A stretch of DNA of 64,000 bases from Streptomyces sp. NBC_00376. Lineage in GTDB: Bacteria; Actinomycetota; Actinomycetes; Streptomycetales; Streptomycetaceae. This document shows positions 43,170-51,478 of the stretch, one piece after another. The notes under the pieces were generated by a model. The model worked only from the letters and a program-made list of their open reading frames with translations, did not search any database and had not been told where the DNA came from. The DNA lies in contig NZ_CP107960.1 in the NCBI RefSeq assembly GCF_036077095.1, positions 7,998,001 to 8,062,000 on the forward strand. Direction: 5' to 3'. The stretch's first letter is position 1, and each line of letters opens with the position of its first letter. A program made the translations under genes and the position numbers.

Positions 43170-43607
43170 GTGTGGCAGCCGGTACGCGAAGCACTCGTGC
43201 GGACCGGCCTGGCCGACCGTGCCGACCAGTTCTGGCACACCCTGTCCGGGGGCGAGCGCCAGCGTGTCCAGATCGCGCGTGCGCCGGCTCAGCAGCCGCG
43301 TGAGTTGCTGCTCGACTGGCCGACGAACCACCTCGACATCCAGCACCAGCTGGAACTCCTCGCGCTGATCGCCTCGCTGCCGCTGACCGGTGTGATCGCG
43401 CTGCACGACCTCAACCCGGCCGCGATGTTCTGCGACCGGATCGCGGTGCTGAAGGAGGGGCGGGTGGTGGCCGCCGGCACCCCTGCGGAAGTGATCACCG
43501 AGGAGCTGATCGCCGACGCGTACCGGGTCGCCGCCCGCGTCACGCCGGACGGCCCGGACGGGCGGCCCTCGGTGCGCTTCCTGCCGGGGTGGCCTGCGGG
43601 CACGTAG
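43170..43607 (+). pseudogene. ABC transporter ATPase remnant (FepC/FecE type)
   Basis: The C-terminal 146 codons of an iron-chelate or cobalamin ABC ATPase. The signature LSGGERQRVQIAR, the switch region ALHDLNPAAMFCDRIAVL and the tail VITEELIADAY are clear. The Walker A half is missing. In addition the Walker B glutamate is replaced: the sequence reads LLLDWPTNHLD where active enzymes have DEPTNHLD, and RALAQ reads RAPAQ. Both losses make it non-functional. It lies between two short repeat arrays. No permease or binding-protein gene remains nearby. Confidence 0.8.
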
Positions 43608-43617
43608 CGTCCGGCGC

Positions 43618-43694
43618 GGGCGCCACGAGAGCTGTCGGGCGCCACGAAAGTGGTGAGGTGCCACGAGAGCGGGCGGGTGCCGTGAAAGCGGTCG
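43618..43694. repeat. four imperfect 19-20 bp tandem repeats
   Basis: Units beginning GGGCGCCACGAGAGC, GGGCGCCACGAAAGT, GGTGCCACGAGAGCG and GGTGCCGTGAAAGCG follow one another directly. They fill part of the 164-bp gap between the ABC remnant and the convergent PRC-barrel gene. I see no gene or clear terminator in the rest of this gap. Confidence 0.6.
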
Positions 43695-43771
43695 GGCGGA
43701 CCCCGGCACTGCGCGGGTCCGCCCTGAGAGCTGTCCGGGTGCGGCTGTTCGCCGCGGTGTGCGGTAAGGGG

Positions 43772-44833
43772 TCAGCGGCGGCGTCCCCGGCCGAATTCGC
43801 CGCCCGTGTCCTTGCCGCCGATGTCGGTGCCGTCCGCGTAGTCGATCTGCTCCTTGCGGAGTTCGGCGGAGACTTCCTTCTGCTCGGTGACCTTCTTGGT
43901 CTCCATCCGCACCCGCTCGACGGGCACGGTCTCCTTGCGCGTGGTCGGACGTTCCGCGTGCAGGGTGACCTCGACGTCCTGCTCGCGGATCGCGGCCCGT
44001 TCCGCCGTCTTCTCGCCGGGCTGGAGGGGTTCACGGATCAGGCGCACCTCTTCGTGCGTCACCGGCACGGTCCTGGTGACGTTCTCGGTGACGACGTACT
44101 TGTGCAGCCGGGCCTTTCCGCTCTCGTACTCCTCGGTGCCGACGTGGAGTTGCTCCTCGGAGCGGATCATCTCCTCCTTGCCGCCCAGGTCGGCGGCCGA
44201 CCGTTCGGAGCCCGCCCCGGCGCCGACGAGGGGACGCGAGGTGCCGGCCGCCCCGGTGCCGCGGTGCCTGCCCTGGCCCGGACCGGATCCGGCGCCGGTC
44301 ATGCCGGACGAGGTGGTCCGGGCCGTGCCCGTACCGGCGGCGGTGGTGCCGGTCATGGCCGACTTGTCGGACCCGGTGGTGCGTCCGGCGCCGGCCGCGC
44401 CCATGGCCCCGGCCGCCCCGGCGGCTCCCGCCGCTCCCATGGCCGTGGTGCCGGTCCCGGACGCCGTCGTGTTGCCCGTGCCCGGCCGGTCGCCGAGCTT
44501 CGCGGTGGTGTTCCTGGCGAGGCCGTAGTGCGTGTAGAGCTCTTCCTCCTCCGCCACGGACAGATGCGCGTCCGCGTCCACCCGGGGGGCGTCCTTGACG
44601 CGGTCCTTCGGGTGCGAGATGTGCAGATCGGATCCGACGCGGCGGGCTCCGGCAAGCGGAACGAAACTTTCCTTCATGCCGAACAGGCCGGTCTTCACCG
44701 TTATCCAGTCCGGTCGGCCGGTGTTGTCGTCGACGTACACCCGGCCCACACTGCCGACCTTCTCGCCGTCGGTGTCGTACACCGTAAGGCCGTCGAGCTC
44801 TCCGGAATCCGTGAAACCGTCAGCGGCTGCCAT
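43772..44833 (-). CDS. PRC-barrel and DUF2382 (YsnF-like) stress protein
   Basis: A 353-residue protein. The N-terminal PRC barrel (about residues 10-85) contains GLTVYDTDGEKVGSVGRVYVD. The middle (about 115-205) is a low-complexity Gly/Ala/Thr linker. The C-terminal DUF2382 domain (about 215-330) has SEEQLHVGTEEYESGKARLH, VPVTHEEVRLIREPL and VERVRMETKKVTEQ. Such proteins are widespread in actinobacteria and are linked to general stress; YsnF in Bacillus is SigB controlled. The ATG at 44833 has the SD GAGGAGGAA. It has no membrane segment. Confidence 0.85.
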   Translation of the reverse strand: MAAADGFTDSGELDGLTVYDTDGEKVGSVGRVYVDDNTGRPDWITVKTGLFGMKESFVPLAGARRVGSDLHISHPKDRVKDAPRVDADAHLSVAEEEELYTHYGLARNTTAKLGDRPGTGNTTASGTGTTAMGAAGAAGAAGAMGAAGAGRTTGSDKSAMTGTTAAGTGTARTTSSGMTGAGSGPGQGRHRGTGAAGTSRPLVGAGAGSERSAADLGGKEEMIRSEEQLHVGTEEYESGKARLHKYVVTENVTRTVPVTHEEVRLIREPLQPGEKTAERAAIREQDVEVTLHAERPTTRKETVPVERVRMETKKVTEQKEVSAELRKEQIDYADGTDIGGKDTGGEFGRGRRR

Positions 44834-45298
44834 GACCGATTCCTCCTCGTCCGGGCGCGTCCTGTGGCTGAGGCCATCAGAGGAGGCGCGTCCGCCTTCC
44901 ATCGCGCCTCACCCGGATGGACGCTGCAACCGCCCGGTCCGCAAAGGCCGCCTGCCGCATGCTCGGCGGTTGGGCGTTGACCGCCTGCCACGGCGGTGGG
45001 CACCTCGTCCACGAGTTAGGCCATTCGGGTGAAGCGGGCGGAGGGTGTGCCGGGCTGCCCGCTACGCGCGGCACGGCCTGCCCGGCCGCACCGGGAGCCT
45101 GATCGGCGACCGGCGAGGAGGGGGTCGTCACCGAGCGGTACCGGCACCAACCCCTCGTCGTGCGGAAGGCGTTGTGAACACCGGCAACCCGCCCTCCCGC
45201 CGGTGCCGCCGACCTTAGGATCGGCACCGTTCGAACAGGCTGCCGCCCACCTCGCCCGTCGGCCACGGCCACCGGCCCACCAGCGTCTGGAGACCTCG
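44834..45298. other. intergenic region between PRC-barrel and P450 genes
   Basis: 465 bp separate the divergent starts at 44833 and 45299. Open frames of about 60 codons exist but have no SD, recognisable family or convincing codon pattern, so I annotate none. GGTT followed after 13 nt by GGGTGA on the - strand (about 44905-44930) weakly resembles a SigB/SigF-class promoter for the PRC-barrel gene. The region should hold promoters for both genes. Confidence 0.4.
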
Positions 45299-46534
45299 AT
45301 GACCGGCACCCCGCACCGCCTGGACCCGGCCGGCGGCTGCCCGCACGCGGACAACGCCATGCTGCTGGCCCGGGGGACCGTGGTATCCGTCGTGCTCCCC
45401 GGCGACGTGGCCGGGGCGGTGGTGCTCGGGCACGACGCGCTCCGGGAATTCCTCGCCCACCCCGACGTGGCCAAGGGCGCCCACCACTTCACCGAACTTG
45501 CCGAGGGGCGCATCCCGGACGGCTGGCCGCTCAGGACCTTCGCCACCGTGCAGGGCATGACCACCGCGGACGGCGACGACCACCGACGGCTGCGCTCACT
45601 GGTCGGCAACGCGTTCACCGCACGGCGGGTGGAGGAACTGCGGCCCCGCATCGCGACGGTGGCCGCGGAACTGCTCGACCGCGTCGACCGTTCCGCCGCC
45701 GAGGGCGACGGAACTGTGGATCTGCGCTCCCGGTTCGCCCTGCCGCTGCCGATGGGCGTCATCTGCGAGCTGCTCGGCGTCGAGGCCGAGCACCAGGACC
45801 GGCTGCACCACCTGTCCGGCCGGGTGGTCGCGACCGATACCGGCCCCGAGGAGGCGATGGCCGCCAACCGGGAGCTGGTGGCCCTGCTCGGAGCGGTCGC
45901 CGTCGCCCGTGCCGAGCGGCCCGGCGCCGACCTGACCAGCGCGCTGATCGCCGCCCGCGACGAGGGCGGCGGCCGGCTCGGGCAGCACGAACTCATCGGC
46001 ACCCTGCTCCTGTTGATCATCGCGGGGCACGAGACCACGCTGAACCTCATCACCAACGCCGTACGGGCGCTGTGCACCCATCCCGAACAGCTCCGGCTCG
46101 TCACAACGGGCCGGGCGAACTGGGCGGACGTGGTGGAGGAGACGCTGCGCTGGGACAGCCCGGTCAGCTACTTCCCGTTCCGCTACCCGACCCGGGACCT
46201 CACGCTCGACGGCACCGTCATCCCGCAGGGCACCCCTGTGCTCGCCGGCTACTCCGCGGCCGGACGGGACAAGGCCGCGCACGGACCCGACGCCGACCGC
46301 TTCGATGTGACCAGGCCCGCCCGCCGGACCGCCGCCCGGCATCTCTCGCTCGGCCACGGCCCGCACTACTGCCTCGGGGCACCGCTCGCCCGCATGGAGG
46401 CCGCCATCGCGCTGGAGCAGCTGTTCGGCCGCTTCCCGGAACTGGAACTCGCCGTCCCGGAGCCCGAGCTGCCCCGCCACCTGGGCTTCGTCGGCAACAG
46501 CACGGGACGGCTCCCCGTGCGGCTCCGCCCGTAG
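45299..46534 (+). CDS. cytochrome P450
   Basis: A 411-residue soluble bacterial P450. The oxygen-activating I-helix is IAGHETTLN (about 240-248), the K-helix is EETLRW, and the haem loop is LSLGHGPHYCLGAPLAR with the ligand Cys. The Phe usual seven residues before the Cys is Leu here, a rare change that may alter haem potential. Such enzymes need a ferredoxin and a reductase, neither of which is encoded nearby. It lies 2.3 kb after the ketosynthase cassette; an oxidative tailoring role is possible but unproven. The ATG follows GGAGACCTCG. Confidence 0.92.
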   Translation: MTGTPHRLDPAGGCPHADNAMLLARGTVVSVVLPGDVAGAVVLGHDALREFLAHPDVAKGAHHFTELAEGRIPDGWPLRTFATVQGMTTADGDDHRRLRSLVGNAFTARRVEELRPRIATVAAELLDRVDRSAAEGDGTVDLRSRFALPLPMGVICELLGVEAEHQDRLHHLSGRVVATDTGPEEAMAANRELVALLGAVAVARAERPGADLTSALIAARDEGGGRLGQHELIGTLLLLIIAGHETTLNLITNAVRALCTHPEQLRLVTTGRANWADVVEETLRWDSPVSYFPFRYPTRDLTLDGTVIPQGTPVLAGYSAAGRDKAAHGPDADRFDVTRPARRTAARHLSLGHGPHYCLGAPLARMEAAIALEQLFGRFPELELAVPEPELPRHLGFVGNSTGRLPVRLRP

Positions 46535-46706
46535 AGCCGGAGCCCCGGCACATTCACGTCGGCACATATGATCGACGGGCCAAGAGCCGACCGTCTTCCT
46601 GCCGCGCCACCGGGGGTGCCCCATCAGTTCCGTACGCATCCGGCTGCCCGAGCAGCGCGGTGAACTGCTGGTCCGGCAGGAGGACGGTGCACAACTGCAC
46701 CACCTG

Positions 46707-47291
46707 GTGTGGCGGCTCGGGCCGGGGTGGCGGGTGTGCGGCAGCGCCGTCCTCGGCGGCGGCATCGGCCCGCGCGACTGGATACTCAACGCCCAGGTGC
46801 CCGGCGGCTACCCGCGTCTGGACCCCGACCGGCACCTCGCCGAGATCGCCGCCGCCGAACACCTCACCGGACCCGGCGCCGGGCTGATGACGGCCGCCGA
46901 CGTCACCGCGTACACGGTCGCGGCCGAAGAGGGCGCGACCGCGACCGCCACCTGCGGACTCGGCGTACGCGGCTGGGCCGCCGCCCCGGCGGAGGGCACA
47001 GAAGGGCCGCCGCGACCGGGCACGATCAACATCGTCGTCACGCTCCCCGTGCCGCTCTCCGACGCCGCACTCGTCAACGCCGTCGCCACCGCGACCGAGG
47101 CCAAGGTCCAGGCTCTCCTGGACGCGGGCCTGGACTGCTCGGGCACCCCCACGGACGCCGTCTGCATCGCCGCCCCCACCCCGGGACCCGCCCCCGCCGA
47201 ACCCTTCGCGGGGCCGCGCTCCCTGTGGGGTGCGCGACTCGCCAGGGTGGTGCACGCTGCCGTCCTCGAAGGCGCACTGCGGCAATCCTGA
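46707..47291 (+). CDS. cbiZ: adenosylcobinamide amidohydrolase (CbiZ), start region damaged or unusual
   Basis: From GTG 46707 the protein has 194 residues with VLGGGIGPRDWILNAQV, AADVTAYTVAAEEGATATAT and GLGVRGWAAAP, typical of CbiZ, which cleaves adenosylcobinamide to adenosylcobyric acid for corrinoid salvage. The homologous reading continues upstream in frame to about 46623 (ISSVRIRLPEQRGELLV), but no ATG or GTG starts it. A GTG at 46616 is followed by CCCC; with CCC it would read MPISSVRIRL in frame. Either one extra base has broken the start, or a shorter protein is made from 46707, or the base call is wrong. Confidence 0.75.
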   Translation: MWRLGPGWRVCGSAVLGGGIGPRDWILNAQVPGGYPRLDPDRHLAEIAAAEHLTGPGAGLMTAADVTAYTVAAEEGATATATCGLGVRGWAAAPAEGTEGPPRPGTINIVVTLPVPLSDAALVNAVATATEAKVQALLDAGLDCSGTPTDAVCIAAPTPGPAPAEPFAGPRSLWGARLARVVHAAVLEGALRQS

Positions 47292-47346
47292 GAATCCACA
47301 GCGCCGCGCGCCGACCCCGGGCCCGGCCGACGAAGGGAGCCCCCTC

Positions 47347-48255
47347 ATGACATCGAGCACTGCGGACGCCACCGGGGGACGGCCGGTCGTCGCCGTCCTC
47401 GGCACCGGAATCATGGGGTCGGGAATGGCCCGGAGCCTGCTGCGGGCCGGGCTCGACGTCCGTGCCTGGAACCGTACGCAGTCCAGGGCTGCCCCGCTCG
47501 CCGCCGACGGCGCCGTGGTCACGGAGACGGCCGAGGAAGCCGTACGCGGCGCGGATGTCGTCGTCACCATGCTCAGCGACGGCCCCTCCGTCGCCGCCGC
47601 GCTCGCCGCCGCGTCCGGGGGAGTGCACGGGGGCCAGATCCTGCTCCAGAGCTCGACGGTCGGGCTCGACGCCACCGCAGATCTTGCCCAGCGCGCCGCC
47701 GACCTGGGCCTGGTATATCTCGACGCACCGGTCTCCGGCACCAAACAGCCCGCGGAACAAGGGGCGTTGACGGTGTTCGTCGCCGGTCCGTCCGCCGCCC
47801 GCGCCGCGGTCGACCCGGTGCTGGACGCGATCGGGCAGCGTACGGTCTGGGTCGGCGAGGCCCCGGGAGCGGCCTCGCGGCTGAAGCTCGTGGTCAACAC
47901 CTGGGTGCTCACCATGGTCAACAACATCGCGGAGTGCCTCAACCTTGCGGAAGGGCTGGGCATCGACCCGCAGACGTTCCTCGACGTCATGAAGGGCGGC
48001 CCGCTGGACTCCGCCTATCTGCAGGGCAAGTCCGCCGCCGTGCTCTCCGGCGACCTCACCCCGAGCTTCACCCTGTCCACCGCGCTCAAGGACACCCGCC
48101 TCATCCTGGACGCGGCGCAGGCGTCGGGGGTGCGGCTGGACCTCGTCGCGGCGTCGGCCGACCGTTTCGTACGGGCCGAGGCGGCGGGACACGGCGGCGA
48201 GGACATGATCGCCACCTATTACGCGGGCCGGGCCGAGGAGCGGGACAGCGACTGA
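47347..48255 (+). CDS. beta-hydroxyacid dehydrogenase (3-hydroxyisobutyrate dehydrogenase family)
   Basis: A 302-residue NAD(P)-dependent enzyme. The dinucleotide site is VLGTGIMGSGMARSLLRAG (about 17-35), the substrate-binding motif is YLDAPVSGTKQPAEQGAL, and the catalytic Lys is in ASRLKLVVNTW. The family oxidises 3-hydroxyisobutyrate, tartronate semialdehyde or related acids, and some members are imine reductases; Lys favours the hydroxyacid group. AAGGGAG precedes the ATG. It may share a transcript with cbiZ, 55 bp upstream. Confidence 0.88.
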   Translation: MTSSTADATGGRPVVAVLGTGIMGSGMARSLLRAGLDVRAWNRTQSRAAPLAADGAVVTETAEEAVRGADVVVTMLSDGPSVAAALAAASGGVHGGQILLQSSTVGLDATADLAQRAADLGLVYLDAPVSGTKQPAEQGALTVFVAGPSAARAAVDPVLDAIGQRTVWVGEAPGAASRLKLVVNTWVLTMVNNIAECLNLAEGLGIDPQTFLDVMKGGPLDSAYLQGKSAAVLSGDLTPSFTLSTALKDTRLILDAAQASGVRLDLVAASADRFVRAEAAGHGGEDMIATYYAGRAEERDSD

Positions 48256-48300
48256 GCCGCCCCACGACGCGCTGCGCAGGCGGCGCCGGTCCCGGAGTCG

Positions 48301-49572
48301 TCAGACGACCCGCACCTCGTGCCGGACCACGGCATCGAAGAGATAGCCCTGCGTGTTGTGGACGGCGGCCTCGGGCTGGGTACGGCCCGTCCGGTCCGTC
48401 GCCCGCGCCAGCAGGACGGCCGGCCCCGGGGCCCCCGGCACCCAGTCGGCCGACCAGCGGACCCAGCTCCCGCTCCTCGGCTGGTCACGCAGCCGGGCAC
48501 GCCGCCACCGGGCACCCCCGTCGGTGCTGATCTCGACCGTGCGCACGGGTGCCCCGCCCGACCACGAGCGCCCGGTCAGCACCTGGCGCCGGCCCGCCGG
48601 GAACGACGCCCCCGGTGCCACCTCGAACGCGCTCTTCAGCGTCTGCCGGGTCAGCGGCGCGCTGCCCTCCGGGGGGTAGCCGGCGCCGAACAGCCGGTAG
48701 AGCCCGGTGTTCCAGGGCGAGACCAGGGGCTCCGCGCTCACCTCGATGTCACCGACCCACTTGATGTTGGCGATGCCCACCCAGGACGGCACGATCAGCC
48801 GCACCGGATGGCCGTGGTCGGGCGGTAGCGGCCGCCCGTTCATCTCGTACGCGAGCAGCACGTCGTCCAGCGCCTTCGCCACCGGCAGTGGCCTGCGCAC
48901 CCGCCCCAGCCGGATCCCGTCGCTGACCACCTCGTCGTCCAGGCCGCGCGGCAGCACATCGACCGCGTCCCGGCCGATGCCGGCCCGCCGCAGCACGTCG
49001 GAGAGCCGCGCCCCGCGCCAGCGGGCCGTCCCGATCGCGCCCAGGGTCCAGGCGGTGCCGCTCACCTGCTGGTTCTGCTGGGTCGCGTAGAAGCTCCGGG
49101 CGTTCCCCGCGCACTCGACGAACGCGGTGCGGGTGACCGCGGGCAGGGCACGCAGCTCGTCGTACGTGAATTCCACGGCGGGGCCCGTCAGCCCACTGCC
49201 CCACACGGTCAGCCTCCAGGCCGCCGCGTCGATCCGCGGGGTGACGGTGTGATTGCGTACGAAGAAGCGGTCGGCCGGGGTGAGCAGCCCGGTTTGGCGC
49301 AGCGCCGCGAAGTTCGTCTCGGCGTTGGTGCCGCGCACGGTGAACACCTCGGGCGGCAGCGGTTTCACGATCCCGGGCGCGGACGGCGAATCGGTGGCGG
49401 GCGCCGCGTACGCGGGAGCGGCGAGCCCGGCCAGGGGCCCGGCCGCCGAAGCGGCCGCCAGCAGCCTCAGCAGATCCCGCCGGTCGATCCCGGCGGACCG
49501 CGCGGCACCTCGTGACCATTGACGCAGCCGCATCCTGTCGTAGGCGGCCTCGGACGGCGGATCGGATCTCAT
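48301..49572 (-). CDS. Tat-exported sulfite-oxidase-type molybdopterin enzyme
   Basis: A 423-residue protein. An N-terminal twin-arginine signal (DRRDLLRLLAAASAAGPLAG, about 30-50) exports it folded. The molybdopterin domain (about 80-290) has the Mo-ligand Cys in AFVECAGNARSFY, then WRGARLSDVLRRAG and PDHGHPVRLIVPSWVG, and the C-terminal dimerisation domain (about 305-420) has PVRTVEISTDGGARW. It probably oxidises sulfite or reduces a sulfoxide-like substrate. The ATG at 49572 has GGAG 6 nt upstream. A probable cysteine leader peptide lies 102 bp upstream, which supports sulfur-related regulation. Confidence 0.88.
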   Translation of the reverse strand: MRSDPPSEAAYDRMRLRQWSRGAARSAGIDRRDLLRLLAAASAAGPLAGLAAPAYAAPATDSPSAPGIVKPLPPEVFTVRGTNAETNFAALRQTGLLTPADRFFVRNHTVTPRIDAAAWRLTVWGSGLTGPAVEFTYDELRALPAVTRTAFVECAGNARSFYATQQNQQVSGTAWTLGAIGTARWRGARLSDVLRRAGIGRDAVDVLPRGLDDEVVSDGIRLGRVRRPLPVAKALDDVLLAYEMNGRPLPPDHGHPVRLIVPSWVGIANIKWVGDIEVSAEPLVSPWNTGLYRLFGAGYPPEGSAPLTRQTLKSAFEVAPGASFPAGRRQVLTGRSWSGGAPVRTVEISTDGGARWRRARLRDQPRSGSWVRWSADWVPGAPGPAVLLARATDRTGRTQPEAAVHNTQGYLFDAVVRHEVRVV

Positions 49573-49674
49573 GGGCAACTCCGGGGGACGAGGAGGAGCG
49601 AGGACGGGCGGACGATGACGGCGCGTCAGCGGACCCGGGCAATCGCCGCTGCGGCTCAGCTGCTCATCCGCTGC

Positions 49675-49776
49675 TCAACGGAGCGGTGCGCGGCAGGAGT
49701 TGAGACGCCACGCGGCGGACGCGAGGCGTCCCAGATCGACGTGGCGCCGCGAGACGAGGGCAGGAGTCGCGGGCAT
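49675..49776 (-). CDS. putative cysteine-type leader peptide upstream of the sulfite-oxidase gene
   Basis: A 33-residue peptide containing VSRRHVDLGRLASAAW and ending NSCRAPLR. The SRRHVDL.R..S pattern is a hallmark of small Streptomyces peptides annotated as putative leader peptides, found ahead of sulfur and other metabolic genes, often with Cys near the end. It is on the same strand as the sulfite-oxidase gene and 102 bp before it. Ribosome stalling at the late Cys codon could regulate that gene by attenuation. The ATG at 49776 has no obvious SD. I do not see a clear terminator/antiterminator pair between the two. Confidence 0.65.
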   Translation of the reverse strand: MPATPALVSRRHVDLGRLASAAWRLNSCRAPLR

Positions 49777-50096
49777 GGCGGTGAGCGTGTCAGCGGCTCC
49801 CGCAGGCGTCAACCGCACTTCCGTACGGGCGCCGTGCCCGCCACGGCCGCGCGGAATGGGCGACATCACCGCACCCCACTCCTCGATTCCGCCGCCGAAC
49901 CGCCTCCGACCTGGGCACGGGCGTTTCTCGCCCAGTGGTACGGAGGCCGGTGGGGGCGGGGCCGAGCGGCCCGGTGCCGGCGACGGAGTTCATTCGGCCG
50001 CAATGTATGGCCGGAGCCGCCGCGACGCACCGGCGTGCGCGACGGCTCCGCCCGGTGATCCTCTACGGCGACGGCCCCGGGCAGTGACGTCCGTGG
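49777..50096. other. intergenic region upstream of the leader peptide
   Basis: 320 bp between the leader peptide start and the stop of the sigma factor gene. Open frames here are arginine-rich and proline-rich shadows without SD. The region should contain the promoter of the leader/sulfite-oxidase transcript and the terminator for nothing that I can name. Confidence 0.4.
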
Positions 50097-51008
50097 TCAC
50101 TCCTCGACGAACATCCCGTTGCGGAGCTTCCGCAGGATTCTGCTGATCAGTCGCGACACATGCATCTGGGAGATGCCGAGTTCCGCGCCGATCCGGGCCT
50201 GGGTCATCTCCTGGCCGAAACGCATGTCGATGATGCGACGCTCGCGTTCGTCGAGACAGCCCAGCAGTGGCGCGAGCGCGTGCAGATTCTCGACCGTCTC
50301 CAGGGCGGGATCCGGACCGCCCAGGACATCGGCGAAGGTGCGCCCCGGGGCATGGCGCCGCCCTGCTTCCGACGGATCGGCCGGCATGTCCAGCGAACCC
50401 GCCGCGTACCCGTTGGCGGCCACGATGCCCTCGGTGACCTCTTCCTCGCTCAGCCCCAGCTGTTCGGCGAGCTCCGGGACGGTGGGGTCGCGGTCGAGCT
50501 CCGTGACGAGCGACTCCTTGGTCCTGGCGATGTCGACCCGCAACTCCTGGAGCCGGCGCGGGACATGTACGGCCCAGGTGGTGTCACGGAAGAATCGTTT
50601 GATCTCCCCGGTGATGTACGGGACCGCGAAGGAGGTGAACTCGACCTCGCGGGAGAGCTCGAACCGGTCGATGGCCTTGATCAGCCCGATGGTGCCGACC
50701 TGGACGATGTCCTCCATGTCGCCACCGCCGCCCCGGTTGCGGAACCGGCCCGCGGCGAACCGCACGAGGGAGAGGTTCATCTCGATGAGGGTGTTGCGCG
50801 CGTACTGATGGGCGGGGGTTCCCTCCTCCAGGGCCTGGAGACGGCCGAAGAACAGCCTGGACAGTTCGCGCGCGTCGCAAGGGGCGACCTTTCCCGCGTC
50901 CTCGATCCACGGCAACCCACCGAGGTCCCCGGCCGGCACGTCCGCCGGTGTCGAGCGAGGACCCTCCGCCCTCTCCGTACCGGCGGTCCGCGCAGTGTGC
51001 GCCGTCAT
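50097..51008 (-). CDS. SigB/SigF-family RNA polymerase sigma factor
   Basis: A 303-residue group 3 sigma factor. Region 2 includes NLSLVRFAAGRF, DIVQVGTIGLIKAIDRFE and FTSFAVPYITGEIKRFFRD. Region 3 follows (PRRLQELRVDIARTKESLV, then VPELAEQLGLSEEEV). Region 4 has the helix-turn-helix TQARIGAELGISQMHVSRLISR. It belongs to the stress and sporulation SigF group controlled by anti-sigma kinases and anti-anti-sigma factors; none is adjacent here, but three SpoIIE-type proteins occur in the window. The ATG at 51008 follows GGGGAG. It appears to be a single-gene unit. Confidence 0.93.
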   Translation of the reverse strand: MTAHTARTAGTERAEGPRSTPADVPAGDLGGLPWIEDAGKVAPCDARELSRLFFGRLQALEEGTPAHQYARNTLIEMNLSLVRFAAGRFRNRGGGGDMEDIVQVGTIGLIKAIDRFELSREVEFTSFAVPYITGEIKRFFRDTTWAVHVPRRLQELRVDIARTKESLVTELDRDPTVPELAEQLGLSEEEVTEGIVAANGYAAGSLDMPADPSEAGRRHAPGRTFADVLGGPDPALETVENLHALAPLLGCLDERERRIIDMRFGQEMTQARIGAELGISQMHVSRLISRILRKLRNGMFVEE

Positions 51009-51427
51009 TCCGTCACGCTCCCCAGGTCGTGTCCCATGAGATTGATGCGCCTGCCCCAAGAGGGAATTCCCATGCGCGACTGCGGAAGTCGATCACGTCA
51101 CACGGCAGCGAATGGCTGGGATTCGCCGTGCTCGCCGTGACCCCCCGTCATGTTCCGGCACCCACGCGGACCGGGCTCGCGAGAAAAGCGGAACCGCCCC
51201 ACCGGTACGGGGGAGCCCGGTGGGGCGGTCGCTGTCCAGACTGCCACAGCCGAGGGGCAATGGGGACCGACCGGCGCATATCCAGCGGTAGTTGAGTCGA
51301 AATCGACGGTGTTCCGACGTCGATGTCGCAGGTTCGGGAGAAAGACGGCAACTTCGACCAGGAGACGGCTTCATCGCACCGAACCGGAGTCCGAACCCGT
51401 ACCTCGGCCCGCACCCGAACCTGTACC
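51009..51427. other. intergenic region between sigma factor and membrane protein genes
   Basis: 419 bp with a strong hairpin (51193-51229, listed separately) and the start of a degenerate hexamer-like repeat (51381 onward). The segment nearest the sigma factor (51009-51190) should carry its promoter. Open frames on both strands are low-complexity and I annotate none. Confidence 0.4.
51193..51229 (-). terminator. hairpin terminator downstream of the 51428-51937 gene
   Basis: Perfect 13-bp arms ACCGCCCCACCGG and CCGGTGGGGCGGT enclose an 11-nt loop. It is the first strong hairpin downstream of the membrane protein gene on the - strand. Confidence 0.7.
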
Positions 51428-51478
51428 TCAACCCGGAATCGAACTCGTACCCCGGCCCGCACCCGTACCCGCATCCGC
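51381..51478. repeat. degenerate hexamer-period repeat
   Basis: Variants of CCGTAC, CCGAAC and CCGCAC recur with a 6-bp period, for example AACCCGTACC, GCACCCGAACC and GCACCCGTACCC. The last part overlaps the 3' end of the membrane protein gene. The period makes several frames read as simple dipeptide repeats (Arg-Thr on the + strand, Val-Arg on the - strand), which look artefactual. Confidence 0.6.

Noticed and set aside
44917..45102. A 61-codon frame with several Cys and His residues in the PRC-barrel/P450 gap
   Set aside because: No SD, no recognisable motif spacing, and codon bias does not stand out.
46560..46640. Cobalamin riboswitch upstream of cbiZ
   Set aside because: Only a loose resemblance to part of a B12 box was seen, and the region is too short for the full fold. 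The coding homology also begins within it.
49519..50058. A 179-codon + strand frame in the sulfite-oxidase/sigma gap
   Set aside because: It is Arg/Gly-rich with no SD or family match, and it overlaps the leader peptide on the other strand.
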